A program made the translations under genes and the position numbers. The notes under the pieces were generated by a model, which searched no databases, had not been told where the DNA came from, and saw only the letters and a program-made list of their open reading frames with translations. Shown here one piece after another: positions 31,020 through 39,819 of a stretch of DNA of 64,000 bases. The stretch comes from Microcaldota archaeon (lineage in GTDB: Archaea > Micrarchaeota > Micrarchaeia > Norongarragalinales > SBBD01): assembly GCA_018819225.1 (NCBI GenBank), contig JAHJQN010000003.1:204310-268309 (forward strand), in the 5' to 3' direction. The stretch's first letter is position 1. Each line of letters opens with the position of its first letter.

Positions 31020-31813
31020 AACAGTTTTCTCCGCAATTTCTTCCAGAACTCGTCCTTATGCAGCATAATGAGTCTGGCCGGATCCGGAGACAACGTGATC
31101 TGCATCGTGTCCACCGGATCATCATAAAATCCGTCCACGGAAAACGATGCCTTCCGCTCCACGACTTCAAGAGTAATCTTTTCGGACGACGGAAAAATGA
31201 GGGGGTGCAGGAGCGGATTCAAGGGCGCCACCGGAGTCATCAAGATCACGTTCAAATTCGGGGAAATCAGGGGACCGCCGACGGAAAACGAATGCGCCGT
31301 CGAACCCGTTGACGTGGAAAAAATGACGGCGTTCGTGAAAAACAACTCGTCGAAGCTTTCGGAGAACACGCGAACATTAAAAGGACGGGAAGGCTTTCGC
31401 GCGTACACATGCACGTCGTTTAACGCCTCGATCTTCCGCCTGCCAATTTTGCATAACAGTTTGGAACGCTTTTCAATGCGGTATTTTCCGCTGAAGAACT
31501 GGTCGAGCGGGCGATCGAACTTTTCATTGATTTGCGACAGGAATCCGACGTTGCCCGTGTTAATCTCGAGTTTCGGTATGCCGGGGAACCGCTTTTCGGA
31601 GTCGAGGAATGCTCCGTCTCCGCCTACGAGAATAATGGCTTCCACGCGCCGACAGATCTCCCCATCCGGAATCCCGCGGCCGTTCAAACCAAGAATCTTC
31701 GAGGTGCCTTCCGTCATGAAATAGGAGTCGATGTCCCTGCATTTGCGACGGCGTTCCAAGTAGTCCAACACTTTCTTGGCCACCACGTGCGATTTCTCGG
31801 TATTCTTGCACAT
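31013..31813 (-). CDS. nadK: NAD kinase
   Basis: Phosphorylates NAD to NADP. GGDG (LVGGDGAFLDSEKRF, near residue 64) is the catalytic nucleotide-binding motif; NDVHVYARKP carries the conserved N-[DE]; STSTGSTAHSFSVGGPLISPNL is the Gly-rich second motif. 266 aa. The true start is uncertain: in-frame upstream codons give a plausible strand (SIAKRFRRIGF) before MCKNTEKS, and a GGGGGTT ribosome-binding-like sequence lies at about 31844-31850, but no ATG/GTG/TTG stands in that extension before an in-frame TAG. TATA box TTTATAAC near 31881-31889 would give a ~45-nt leader to ATG 31813. Confidence 0.9.
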   Translation of the reverse strand: MCKNTEKSHVVAKKVLDYLERRRKCRDIDSYFMTEGTSKILGLNGRGIPDGEICRRVEAIILVGGDGAFLDSEKRFPGIPKLEINTGNVGFLSQINEKFDRPLDQFFSGKYRIEKRSKLLCKIGRRKIEALNDVHVYARKPSRPFNVRVFSESFDELFFTNAVIFSTSTGSTAHSFSVGGPLISPNLNVILMTPVAPLNPLLHPLIFPSSEKITLEVVERKASFSVDGFYDDPVDTMQITLSPDPARLIMLHKDEFWKKLRRKLFY

Positions 31814-31907
31814 GAAGCCGATGCGACGGAATCGTTTGGCGATACTAACCCCCTAATCGAGACTGAATGAATCCCCACGTTATAAATGGTTTACCCCTTT
31901 AAAGCAC

Positions 31908-33428
31908 TTAGAGATCCGAAAAACGAACGGAACCCAATAACAATCGGTTTAATTTCTCTGGAAGTTCGGCGAGCGAAACCCGCTTTTGTTGCGTGGAATC
32001 GCGGTCGCGAAGCGTCACCGTATCATCCGTTAACGTATCGTAGTCAATCGTCACCGCGTACGGGGTACCCACCTCGTCGGCGCGAGCGTACCGTCTCCCG
32101 ACGCTGCCTCCGTCATCGTAAACCGCCGAAAAACAAGGCATCAGATTTCGGAAAACGCCTTGCCCCTTTTCCGCCAAGCCGTCTTTCTTCATCAACGGAA
32201 ACACCGAAACCTGTACGGGTGCGAGTCGGGGACTCAACGCCAACGTGACTTTGGTTTCGTTGTTCTCCGTTTTCTCGCGATACGCGTCCATGAGAACCGT
32301 TAAGAAGAGCCGTTCCAGCCCCCACGATGGCTCGATGACATGAGGAATCACTTTCTGTTTGGTTTCGTCCACGAAAAAAGAAAGATCTTTTTTGGAATGT
32401 TCTTGGTGCTGCTTCAAATCAAAGTCGCCGCGGTTCGCCACCCCCAACAATTCTTTCCATCCCCACGGATACCGGTATTCCACATCCCACGTTTCACTGG
32501 AATAATGCGAGAGTTCGGCGGACACATGCTGACGCAGGCGCAAATGAGCGGGATCCAGACCGAGTTCCAGCAAAAAGTTCCAGCACGCGGCCATCCAGTA
32601 CACGTGCCACTTCGTCTTCACCATTTTTCGATCCCACAATTCATTGAAGGAAAGCAAGCTCCCTTCTCCCTTATGGATCTGGGTCTCCGCGGCCAAAACG
32701 GTTACCGCAAGGGATTTCCAGTTCGCGGGCAGCTCGCAATCATCCATGCGTTCCGGATGAATGAAAAACTCCAACTCCATTTGATTGAATTCCCGGGCCC
32801 GGAACACGAAATTTCGTGGGGCAATCTCGTTCCGGAACGCCTTCCCGATTTGCGCGATACCGAACGGGAGGCGTTTTCGAGCGGCTTGTTGAACCAGTTT
32901 GAAATCCGCAAATATCAGCTGAGCGGTTTCCGGACGCAGCACGGCCTCGTTGGGCTCGTCCTTTAACACGCCGACCTGCGTGCGAAACATTAAATTGAAC
33001 GGTTGGGTCTCTTTCAATCCGCCCTTGCATTGCGGGCAGCGAATTTTGTTTTCCTTGATCAATTCCTGCATCTTGTCGGGCGTCAAGCCTTCCACCGATA
33101 ACTGGAGTTCCTGCTCGAGCAAGTGATCGAGGCGGAAACGCCGTTTGCACTTCCCGCACGCGATCAAGGGATCGTTGAACGCGTCCAAATGACCGGACGC
33201 TTTCCACATGGAAGGCGGGGTAATCAGCGCGCCGTCCATGCCGACCACGTCATCCCGCTGACGCACGAAATAGTTCCACCAGCTCGACTCCAAATTTCGC
33301 TTGAGCTCGACGCCCAGCGGACCGTAATCAAAGAATCCGGCAACGCTTTCGTAGATCTCGGACGTGGGGTAGACTAAACGCCGTCTCACGCATAAACTAA
33401 TGACTTTTTCAGCTAAACCGTCGGGCAT
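31908..33428 (-). CDS. glyS: Glycyl-tRNA synthetase, archaeal/eukaryotic type
   Basis: Class II alpha2-type GlyRS, 506 aa. Recognisable blocks: RRRLVYPTSEIYESVAGFFDYGPLGVELKRNLESSWWNYF (motif 1 region), a zinc-type insertion CGKCKRRF...CPQCKGG at about 90-140, FNLMFRTQVG, LRPETAQLIFADFKLVQQAARKRLPFGIAQIGKAFRNEIAPRNFVFRAREFNQMELEFFIHP (motif 2), EPSWGLERLFLTVLMDAY (motif 3), and a C-terminal anticodon-binding domain (LAPVQVSVFPLMKKDGLAEKGQGVF). Its start overlaps the end of folC by 20 nt, so it belongs to the leftward ThrRS-FolC-GlyRS run. Confidence 0.96.
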   Translation of the reverse strand: MPDGLAEKVISLCVRRRLVYPTSEIYESVAGFFDYGPLGVELKRNLESSWWNYFVRQRDDVVGMDGALITPPSMWKASGHLDAFNDPLIACGKCKRRFRLDHLLEQELQLSVEGLTPDKMQELIKENKIRCPQCKGGLKETQPFNLMFRTQVGVLKDEPNEAVLRPETAQLIFADFKLVQQAARKRLPFGIAQIGKAFRNEIAPRNFVFRAREFNQMELEFFIHPERMDDCELPANWKSLAVTVLAAETQIHKGEGSLLSFNELWDRKMVKTKWHVYWMAACWNFLLELGLDPAHLRLRQHVSAELSHYSSETWDVEYRYPWGWKELLGVANRGDFDLKQHQEHSKKDLSFFVDETKQKVIPHVIEPSWGLERLFLTVLMDAYREKTENNETKVTLALSPRLAPVQVSVFPLMKKDGLAEKGQGVFRNLMPCFSAVYDDGGSVGRRYARADEVGTPYAVTIDYDTLTDDTVTLRDRDSTQQKRVSLAELPEKLNRLLLGSVRFSDL

Positions 33429-34728
33429 AGAAACGCCTTATTGCGCGTCGTTTTATTAAACGTTGTCTAGCGGGTCCCACGAGATACAGGGAACCGGTTA
33501 CGAGCACCCGATCCGCCACCTGCGACACGTGAACCGCATGAGTCAACGCCTCCGGAATGGACGCCGCGATATGGAACGGTTTTTTCGAGCGGCGAAGCAA
33601 CGGAACCAATGATTTCGAGGAGTGGGCACGCGGGCTTTCCGGATGGACTAAAACCACGTAACGCGAAAAAGGAAGGAGAACCGAAAGCATGTCATCCGCC
33701 GATTTGCCGGAAAGACATCCGAAAACCAACACCATTTTCTGGCTTTTTCTTAATAACGCCTGCCTCAATGCATCCGCCAGCGCTCGCACTCCATCCAAAT
33801 TGTGTGCGGCATCCACCCAAACCCGATTCGTAATGCGCTCCAGCCGACCCGGCCATCGGGCTCGATGCACCCCACGGCGCATGCTCTCCGAAGAAAAGGA
33901 GAACGAACGGGATTCCATTGACTCCACGGCTGCTAGCGCGCAGGAAGCATTTAATGCTTGATGGGCTCCGATCATGGAGGTATGCAACTCGTTCAAGGAC
34001 GTGCGAATGCCTTGATAATCAAAACGAGTCCCTCGTTCTGAAAGCGATCGGACTCGAAAACGAAAATCGCGATCGCGAGTCAATAAACGGGCGTTCTGCT
34101 TCCGGCAGACCGTTGCGATTACGCGATAAGGCGCTAATGGTCGGACGCCGGACACGACGGTTGCGCCGGGCTTGATGACGCCTGCTTTTTCTCGCGCAAT
34201 AGACGCCAAATTATTTCCAAGCATGTCGCAATGCTCCAAGCCCATGGATGGAACCACCACCGTTTTTCCGGGACAAATATTCGTGGCGTCCAAGCGGCCG
34301 CCCAACCCCGCTTCCATGATCGCCATATCGGCACGCTGGTCTTCGAAATAGCGGAGGGCCATCACCGTGAGCACCTCAAACGGGCTTAGTGCTCGCTTCT
34401 CCCTCTTCATGCGCGCCATCAAGGGAACCATCTCGTCGACCAAGCGGGAAAGCGCCGCATCCGAGATCGCGCGACCGTTCACTTGAAAGCGTTCGTTGTA
34501 TGCATGCAAGTGAGGGGAAGTGTATAACGCGGTTCGGTAGCCCTCTTCCCTAACCATTCGCTCGAGGAATGCAGATGTTGAGCCTTTTCCGTTACTTCCC
34601 ACCACGTGCACGTATTCCGAATCAAGTTGAACACCCGCTCGATCCGCCAGCATCCGAGGAGTCGAAAGACTCCACTCCGTCTTCATGGGAAGCGCTTCAA
34701 CGAGCGGCAAAACCGTCAGCATGTTCAA
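33409..34728 (-). CDS. folC: Folylpolyglutamate synthase/dihydrofolate synthase family (FolC)
   Basis: Mur-ligase superfamily enzyme adding Glu to (dihydro)pteroate or folate-like cofactors. Visible: P-loop VVGSNGKGSTSAFLERMV (about 43-55), YTSPHLHAYNERFQVNG, the family core EAGLGGRLDATN (about 143), MGLEHCDMLGNNLASIAREKAGVIKPG, and the C-terminal domain start VWVDAAHNLDGVRALADAL. 439 aa. In archaea lacking classical folate the substrate may be another pterin. A MGMT-like gene lies 15 nt upstream and GlyRS overlaps its 3' end. Confidence 0.9.
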   Translation of the reverse strand: MNMLTVLPLVEALPMKTEWSLSTPRMLADRAGVQLDSEYVHVVGSNGKGSTSAFLERMVREEGYRTALYTSPHLHAYNERFQVNGRAISDAALSRLVDEMVPLMARMKREKRALSPFEVLTVMALRYFEDQRADMAIMEAGLGGRLDATNICPGKTVVVPSMGLEHCDMLGNNLASIAREKAGVIKPGATVVSGVRPLAPYRVIATVCRKQNARLLTRDRDFRFRVRSLSERGTRFDYQGIRTSLNELHTSMIGAHQALNASCALAAVESMESRSFSFSSESMRRGVHRARWPGRLERITNRVWVDAAHNLDGVRALADALRQALLRKSQKMVLVFGCLSGKSADDMLSVLLPFSRYVVLVHPESPRAHSSKSLVPLLRRSKKPFHIAASIPEALTHAVHVSQVADRVLVTGSLYLVGPARQRLIKRRAIRRFYARRFS

Positions 34729-34743
34729 CGCCGTTTGATTACC

Positions 34744-35061
34744 TTAACGATAACGAAACCGTAAACGAGAAAAATCTCGAACCATTCCGTGATCGATCCT
34801 AACGCCTTCCTGGCGAAGCCTTTGCGTTTTCATCCGTGCGCCTTGCGCGTAACCCCCCAGCCCCCCGCCGGATCTTACCACGCGATGACACGGGATCCGA
34901 GGGGCATCCGGATTGTGATGCAATGCGTGACCTACTGCGCGGTAAGCACGCGAATGCAGGGCCCGAGCAATATCCCGATACGTCGATACCCGGCCCCGTG
35001 GAATCCGTTTCGTCAACGCGAGAACGGATTGGGAAAAACGCGTTTGCCGGGCCTTCATCAT
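34744..35061 (-). CDS. ogt: O6-alkylguanine-DNA alkyltransferase (catalytic domain)
   Basis: Suicide DNA repair protein that takes the alkyl group from O6-alkylguanine onto its Cys. The active site IPCHRVV is at about residues 70-76, with the helix-turn-helix PRGRVSTYRDIARALHSRAYRAVGHALHHNP before it and GGLGGYAQGARMKTQRLRQEGV after it. At about 105 aa it lacks the variable N-terminal domain, a common minimal form. Start ATG 35061 (or 35058) follows a GGAGGGGGAGAG stretch; the longer open frame overlaps the upstream gene. Confidence 0.9.
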   Translation of the reverse strand: MMKARQTRFSQSVLALTKRIPRGRVSTYRDIARALHSRAYRAVGHALHHNPDAPRIPCHRVVRSGGGLGGYAQGARMKTQRLRQEGVRIDHGMVRDFSRLRFRYR

Positions 35062-35078
35062 CGTGCTCTCCCCCTCCC

Positions 35079-35738
35079 CTAATCGCGTTGCAGCGTGCGA
35101 ATGCCAACCCATAACAAGGCCGCCAGGAAGAAGAACGCGAGCACCGCGACAATGTAGCGCGTGGAATCGTTTTCCAGTTCCTTTCCAATATCCGTGACCT
35201 GACTCGCCAGGTCCGGCGGAAGCGGAGTCGGCGTGGCCAATTCAGCCGTTGGCTCCGGCAAAGGAGTAGGAGTCGGCGTGGCGTTTAACGAAGGCGCGGG
35301 AGGATCGAACTGGTTTTCGATTTTTAAGGGAATCTCCACGAAATTGTCGGAATTATCCACGTCCATTAAGGTAAAGACGGTCTCCGTGTTCGACCAAGGC
35401 TCGCGTGGCGTTGAACGCATGGAAATCACGGGCTCGCCCCAACCCAAACCCGTCTCGATCCGGGACGGGAAGAACTCGACGAGATGATTCTCCGACGTGG
35501 TTTCGTCCACGGAAATCGATACGCTGCACCCTCCTAAATCGCCTCCCAACGCATCGCCCTCGATATAAACCGTAAACGCGACGTCCAAGGATTCGAGAGT
35601 GGGATGAACGATATGGAAATCGCTTTGCGAGGGCACGATTCCCAATGGGAACCCGTGCGCGCCCACAAAACTCTTGCACTCCGCCTGCGCGAACGGCAAG
35701 AGGAAAAGCGTCAGCACGATGAAATGGAGTATACGCAT
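35079..35738 (-). CDS. Secreted, C-terminally membrane-anchored surface protein
   Basis: 219 aa. Sec signal MRILHFIVLTLFLLPFAQA with likely cleavage after Ala19, an extracellular beta-rich domain (about 20-145) with two Cys, a low-complexity linker rich in Thr/Pro (ATPTPTPLPEPTAELATPTPLPP, about 155-180) and a C-terminal membrane helix (YIVAVLAFFFLAALLWVGI) with a short basic tail. Same architecture as the protein at 44461. Family unknown. It sits between ThrRS and the alkyltransferase in a leftward gene run. Confidence 0.75.
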   Translation of the reverse strand: MRILHFIVLTLFLLPFAQAECKSFVGAHGFPLGIVPSQSDFHIVHPTLESLDVAFTVYIEGDALGGDLGGCSVSISVDETTSENHLVEFFPSRIETGLGWGEPVISMRSTPREPWSNTETVFTLMDVDNSDNFVEIPLKIENQFDPPAPSLNATPTPTPLPEPTAELATPTPLPPDLASQVTDIGKELENDSTRYIVAVLAFFFLAALLWVGIRTLQRD

Positions 35739-35746
35739 GTCATCAC

Positions 35747-37615
35747 TTAGAACGTCGGTCGCTTGCTTAAAGAAGAATGGAGGGAAAGGGGTTCAAAAGG
35801 CTTGTTAAAGCATTCATCGCGCACCAAGTTCCCTAGTTGATCCGCGGAAAGCATTTCACGCGCTTTCGTGGAACGCACGCGCACCGCCAATTGCTGAGAA
35901 GCCATTTCCTGGTCTCCGACCACCGCCACGTACGGCACCCAATCCCGTTCGGCGTCCCGCACTTTTTTCTGAAGCGTTTCCGAGCGGTCGTCCAAATCAA
36001 TGCGCACCCGATCGAAGGCCTTGCTTTGAAGCACTTTCGTACCATATTCAACATGTTTATCCGATACGGGAATCAACCGCACTTGAGTGGGGGCGAGCCA
36101 AAGAGGCAGCATCGGCGTTTTTCCTTCCCGGATATGACGGGCGGCTTGTTCCAGCAACGCGAATACGACGCGCTCGATCGCTCCCGGAATCGAGGCATGC
36201 AGAATCAAGGGATGCTGCTTCCGGCCTTTCGCGTCAATAAAAGTAATGTCAAAAGTCTTACCGTTTTCCACGTCGATTTGAACGGTACTCAACCCCGAGG
36301 CCTTGTGCGCGTTGTCCACGAAATTCATCTCGAACTTCGTAATAAAATAGGCGTAACGTTCGTCGAATATTTCAAACAGCATGGGCTTCCCGATTTTCTC
36401 GACCATGCGACGGTACCATTCCTTATTCGACTCGAAAAAGTCTTTTTGTGCTCGAAACGCCGTCTCGAACGGAATGCCCAAATCCAGGTTCCAGTTCATG
36501 CACAAATGATACTGGCGCTCGAACTCTTCTTTCGCCATGTCTAAATGGCTGACCAGAGAATGCATGTCCGGCATGGAAAACGCGCGCAGGCGTTTCAGGC
36601 CCGCCAACTCCCCGCTCTGCTCCCTCCGAAAACTGTAATGCGTCAATTCGTAAAAGCGGAGCGGCAAGTGCTTGTACGTTATCGTCGCATCATGCATCGC
36701 CAAAAATTGTCCGAAGCAAGCGGAAAACCGGAGGAAGAAATCCTTGTTGTCGCTCTTGACCGTGTATTGCCTTGCGGGAAAACGGTGCAGATATTTTTTG
36801 AGCGCGGGATGCGCGTAATCATACATGATCGGCGTTTCCACTTGCATCGCGCCGTAATCCACGAGCAAGCGCGTGACGTATCGTTCCAACAACCGCTTGA
36901 TCACGAGGCCATTGGGAAGCCAGCGGAAATGACCGGAATCACTGGCCGGCTCGTAATCCACGAGTTGATGCTCTTTCATGAGCCGAATATGCGGGGGTTC
37001 CTGCGCGTACGTGCGCACTTTCTTGATCTCGTAATCCGCAAACCGCTTCAGGTGCTCATGACCCGAGTAATTAAATTCCGAGGCCGGAATCAGTTTTCCG
37101 TCCGGAGAGAAAATGAAGAAACGGCTTTTCACGTCCGCCTCTTGTTTTAATGACGTGGAAACCTCTTCCTCTTTTTTTGGCGCGGATACCCGCGTGTCGC
37201 CTCCAATGGTTTTGCTGAGCTCGGATAACGGGTGGCCCTTGCACTGCACTTCAAAGCTCTTGTACCAGCCAAACGGACTCTGGTCACAATCCGCAAACGC
37301 TTTCAAGTGCGCATGCAACTCGCCCAGCAACGGAACCGCATCGGACGGAGAAGCGAGATGGCTGCTGAGATGCGCGTACGGGTAAAGGAGAATGCGTTCG
37401 GCCTTCACTTCCGCGAAATGTTTTTGAATGGCTTGCGAAGCCTGTTTCACTTCCGCGCTTCCATCCCCTGCTTCCAAAGAAACGAACACCACCAATACGT
37501 TCCGGTATTCATGGCGCTTGCGCTGTTCGATCGGGACCTCTTCAAAGCCTTTCTTCAAGGCCTTTTTCTCGGCCTTATACGCGGCATGATCACAGTGGAG
37601 TTGCAATAAACGCAT
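35747..37615 (-). CDS. thrS: Threonyl-tRNA synthetase, archaeal type
   Basis: 622 aa. Residues 1-145 form the archaeal-specific editing domain (MRLLQLHCDHAAYKAEKKAL...FGWYKSFEVQCKGHPLSELS), related to D-aminoacyl-tRNA deacylase, instead of the bacterial TGS/N2 domains. The class II core follows: Zn-site Cys in LRFSACFGQFLAMHDATITYKHLPLRFYELTHYSFRREQSGELAGLKRLRAFSMPD (motif 2), GIPFETAFR, and HPLILHASIPGAIERVVFALLEQ (motif 3). The C-terminal anticodon-binding domain (LAPTQVRLIPVSDKHVEYG) is complete. First gene of the leftward run to 31908. Confidence 0.96.
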   Translation of the reverse strand: MRLLQLHCDHAAYKAEKKALKKGFEEVPIEQRKRHEYRNVLVVFVSLEAGDGSAEVKQASQAIQKHFAEVKAERILLYPYAHLSSHLASPSDAVPLLGELHAHLKAFADCDQSPFGWYKSFEVQCKGHPLSELSKTIGGDTRVSAPKKEEEVSTSLKQEADVKSRFFIFSPDGKLIPASEFNYSGHEHLKRFADYEIKKVRTYAQEPPHIRLMKEHQLVDYEPASDSGHFRWLPNGLVIKRLLERYVTRLLVDYGAMQVETPIMYDYAHPALKKYLHRFPARQYTVKSDNKDFFLRFSACFGQFLAMHDATITYKHLPLRFYELTHYSFRREQSGELAGLKRLRAFSMPDMHSLVSHLDMAKEEFERQYHLCMNWNLDLGIPFETAFRAQKDFFESNKEWYRRMVEKIGKPMLFEIFDERYAYFITKFEMNFVDNAHKASGLSTVQIDVENGKTFDITFIDAKGRKQHPLILHASIPGAIERVVFALLEQAARHIREGKTPMLPLWLAPTQVRLIPVSDKHVEYGTKVLQSKAFDRVRIDLDDRSETLQKKVRDAERDWVPYVAVVGDQEMASQQLAVRVRSTKAREMLSADQLGNLVRDECFNKPFEPLSLHSSLSKRPTF

Positions 37616-37766
37616 ACGAATTCACGCAAACGCTACTAGAACAGCGAAACGAATTAAAAAGCGGTTCCATACCCATCAGAATGCTTCGTCCTATGAACCA
37701 AACGAGGGCATAGATTAATAAACGTGGTTCGATTGTAACTGCTTCCCATCTTTGAAGGTTAGAAAC

Positions 37767-38201
37767 ATGAATGCGGAAGAACGAACGCTAATGGCCGTGG
37801 TCGAACGCAGCGACCGAACGAAGACGCCGAGTATTTCTCCGTTCAAAGGCGCCACGCTCATGGTGTTGAGATTCCTATTCATCAACGGCCAAGGCTACCC
37901 CACTCAAATTGCACGCCATTGCAAGATCACGGCGGCTCGCAGCTGCCAAGTGCTGAAAGATCTGGAGAAAAAAGGAGTGGTGCAAAGCACGTGCAAGGAA
38001 GAAAACTGCCGCTATTGCGACGCCACGGGAAGAAAGAACTACGGCACGCAGGCCGCCGACTGCATTTACTGCAAAGGTTCGGGCACCCTCAAAGAAAAAA
38101 CGTATCCGTTGGTATATCGAATCGCTGAAAAGTCCAAACCAGCCGTCTTCAACGTCTTCAACGCCATCTACGAAATCAGCCTCCACCAACAGAAGGCTTA
38201 G
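37767..38201 (+). CDS. Winged-helix regulator with Cys-rich zinc segment
   Basis: 144 aa. Residues 15-75 form a winged helix (GATLMVLRFLFINGQGYPTQIARHCKITAARSCQVLKDLEKKGVVQS) of MarR/ArsR type. It is followed by CKEENCRYCDATGRKNYGTQAADCIYCKGSG, with two CxxC pairs like a small zinc ribbon or half of a DnaJ Cys-rich unit, then YPLVYRIAEKSKPAVFNVFNAIYEISL, a dimerisation-like helix. A zinc or redox sensor role is possible. ATG 37767 is preferred over TTG 37752; AAGGTTAG lies just upstream and ATTAATAAAC near 37713-37722 may be the TATA box. Confidence 0.75.
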   Translation: MNAEERTLMAVVERSDRTKTPSISPFKGATLMVLRFLFINGQGYPTQIARHCKITAARSCQVLKDLEKKGVVQSTCKEENCRYCDATGRKNYGTQAADCIYCKGSGTLKEKTYPLVYRIAEKSKPAVFNVFNAIYEISLHQQKA

Positions 38202-38257
38202 GCGCTGGGGAAAGGGCTTTTAAGCGTCGGCACGTCTTACTCAACCAGGGACAGGGC

Positions 38258-38773
38258 ATGGAAGGAAAAAAGTGGTACCTGATATTCTACGACATCAAAG
38301 GATCCAAGGCGTTTGCCAAAAGCACGTTCCGCAGCAAGATCTCGCGCGTGCTCTCGCGCACCACGATCCTGCCACTCCAGCAAAGCGTGTGGGCCATCGA
38401 GTCCACGGAAGCCAACAAGGAAGTCGTTGATAAAGTCGTGGACCTCCTCAAAGCCCAGAACGCGAAAGTACTCTTGTTTGAAGGCTGGCCGACCTTACCC
38501 TCCACCCATGCGGATGTCAATGAAATGGTCGGCAGTCGCATGGACCAAAAATACGAGATCTTGAAAGGACAAGTGCTCGACCTGAAATCGAAAGTCAAGA
38601 AAGCCGAGAATCGGGAAAAAAGAAAACGCGAGTTTGCATCCGAGGCCTTGAAGCTTCGAAGAAAATTCGATCGCCTGGTCACCATGGATCCGAGAGACAT
38701 GATCTCCAACAACCGTACGCTCATCGAAGGGGAGTTCTTCGACCTCGAAAAAGAAATCAACGAGCTTCCCTAA
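38258..38773 (+). CDS. Ferredoxin-fold (Cas2/PaaX-C/ChrB-like) protein with coiled coil
   Basis: 171 aa. The N-terminal ~95 residues read WYLIFYDIKGSKAFAKSTFRSKISRVLSRTTILPLQQSVWAIES...VVDLLKAQNAKVLLFEGWP, a beta-alpha-beta-beta-alpha-beta order with the D and Q-x-SVW positions typical of the Cas2, PaaX C-terminal and ChrB N-terminal folds. Residues ~105-171 are a charged coiled coil (EILKGQVLDLKSKVKKAENREKRKREFASEALKLRRKF). No cas genes or repeats lie nearby, so a CRISPR role is not supported; a nuclease or RNA-binding role is open. Confidence 0.65.
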   Translation: MEGKKWYLIFYDIKGSKAFAKSTFRSKISRVLSRTTILPLQQSVWAIESTEANKEVVDKVVDLLKAQNAKVLLFEGWPTLPSTHADVNEMVGSRMDQKYEILKGQVLDLKSKVKKAENREKRKREFASEALKLRRKFDRLVTMDPRDMISNNRTLIEGEFFDLEKEINELP

Positions 38774-38800
38774 TGTAGAACCACTACTGGCGTACGGGTT

Positions 38801-39409
38801 TTAGGAAGCGATCGTAATGGCTGCGCAACCTCTTTCCTTCTCGATTCGCTTGATCAACCGCATCAGCCACAATCCTGAAAGCCGTATCGTTGTCCGTACC
38901 CACCCGCGGTTTAATTCGCTCATTATAAATCGAATGGACGATGGCGCGCGCACTCTCCGTCGCACGCGTAATTCAAAGACGACGCTGCGCGGATGCGGGA
39001 TCGCATAGGCTAAACGGGAACTCCACGGTTCCGGAAGCCGGAGCTTTCGAATACCGGCTTCCACTGTGGGACGGGCGCGCTTTTTCCGAAGATAAGCGCG
39101 ACGCCACATCCTCCAAGCCTCCCGCCCCGATACCTCTGGAGATTCGATGGAATGTATTCGCCGTTCTTCTTCAGACTTCCTCGTCCTTGAGGCCCTGGTT
39201 TTTGAATTTGATTCTTGGCGCCGTTCAATGAAGAGCTCTTGAGACGGCCATAGGGCCATCAGAACGCTTTTCGTCAACATCTGTTTGAATTGGAGCGCAA
39301 ACGCAGGATCTCCCAGGGAAACACGCGCAGTGGAATAAAACGAGGGAGGCATATGCGAGACGGTGAGCGTGTCTATGAGTAACCGCGACCGATTCCATTC
39401 CGGTGCCAT
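38801..39409 (-). CDS. Hypothetical Arg-rich protein, about 202 aa
   Basis: Family unknown. The product is very basic (Arg about one residue in six), with an N-terminal globular stretch (MAPEWNRSRLLIDTLTVSHMPPSFYSTARVSLGDPAFALQFKQML) and a C-terminal strand/helix region (IRLSGLWLMRLIKRIEKERGCAAITIAS). ATG 39409 is preferred to 39430 because the TATA-like ATATTAAAAG (39432-39441) puts initiation there. RNA or DNA binding is plausible from charge only. Confidence 0.5.
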   Translation of the reverse strand: MAPEWNRSRLLIDTLTVSHMPPSFYSTARVSLGDPAFALQFKQMLTKSVLMALWPSQELFIERRQESNSKTRASRTRKSEEERRIHSIESPEVSGREAWRMWRRAYLRKKRARPTVEAGIRKLRLPEPWSSRLAYAIPHPRSVVFELRVRRRVRAPSSIRFIMSELNRGWVRTTIRLSGLWLMRLIKRIEKERGCAAITIAS

Positions 39410-39431
39410 AATAGAAAGTCGACGGATCATC

Positions 39432-39441
39432 TTTTAATATT
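39432..39441. promoter_or_regulatory. Shared TATA-like box for divergent genes at 39409 and 39478
   Basis: TTTTAATATT (AATATTAAAA on the other strand) lies 23 nt from the leftward ATG and 37 nt from the rightward GTG. No other box is apparent in the gap. Confidence 0.4.
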
Positions 39442-39477
39442 GAGGGGTTCATTCACACGGTTATCACATTTTTTCGC

Positions 39478-39813
39478 GTGAAAACCTTGAAGCAATTTAT
39501 TGACGATCTAAAACGAAATAGGTGCCGCGTGCTCTCGCTCTCGTTCAAGAGCCCGTCGCTCATCTTCTTGAAAGTCGAGCCCCCGCAATCCTCGGAAAAG
39601 GTCGGAGGCTTCTTGCTCCCGCAAGCTCTGCCCAATCAACCCATTCTCATGCTCCAACTTCGTTTGAATACAGAGATTTCATACGAGGAAAACGAGCCCG
39701 GGGTATTTGACGTGCGCATCGAGAACCCTCGAAAACCATTTACTGAACAGGAGTTGAAGGCGTTGGCTGCGCAAGAGTCCATTCAATTCATTAAAGCGAA
39801 AAACGGCGGATAG
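39478..39813 (+). CDS. Hypothetical protein, 111 aa
   Basis: Family unknown. A small alpha/beta protein: helix MKTLKQFIDDLKRN, strands CRVLSLSFKSPSLIFLKV and ILMLQLRLNTEISYEENEPGVFDVRIENP, then helix TEQELKALAAQESIQFIKA. It begins with GTG; no strong ribosome-binding site. It is followed after 6 nt by the 124-aa gene and then prs, so a three-gene rightward operon is likely. Confidence 0.55.
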   Translation: MKTLKQFIDDLKRNRCRVLSLSFKSPSLIFLKVEPPQSSEKVGGFLLPQALPNQPILMLQLRLNTEISYEENEPGVFDVRIENPRKPFTEQELKALAAQESIQFIKAKNGG

Positions 39814-39819
39814 ACGCGG

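Noticed and set aside
38258..38773. cas2 gene
   Set aside because: Only the fold pattern is similar; the coiled-coil tail and absence of any other cas gene or repeat argue against a CRISPR role.
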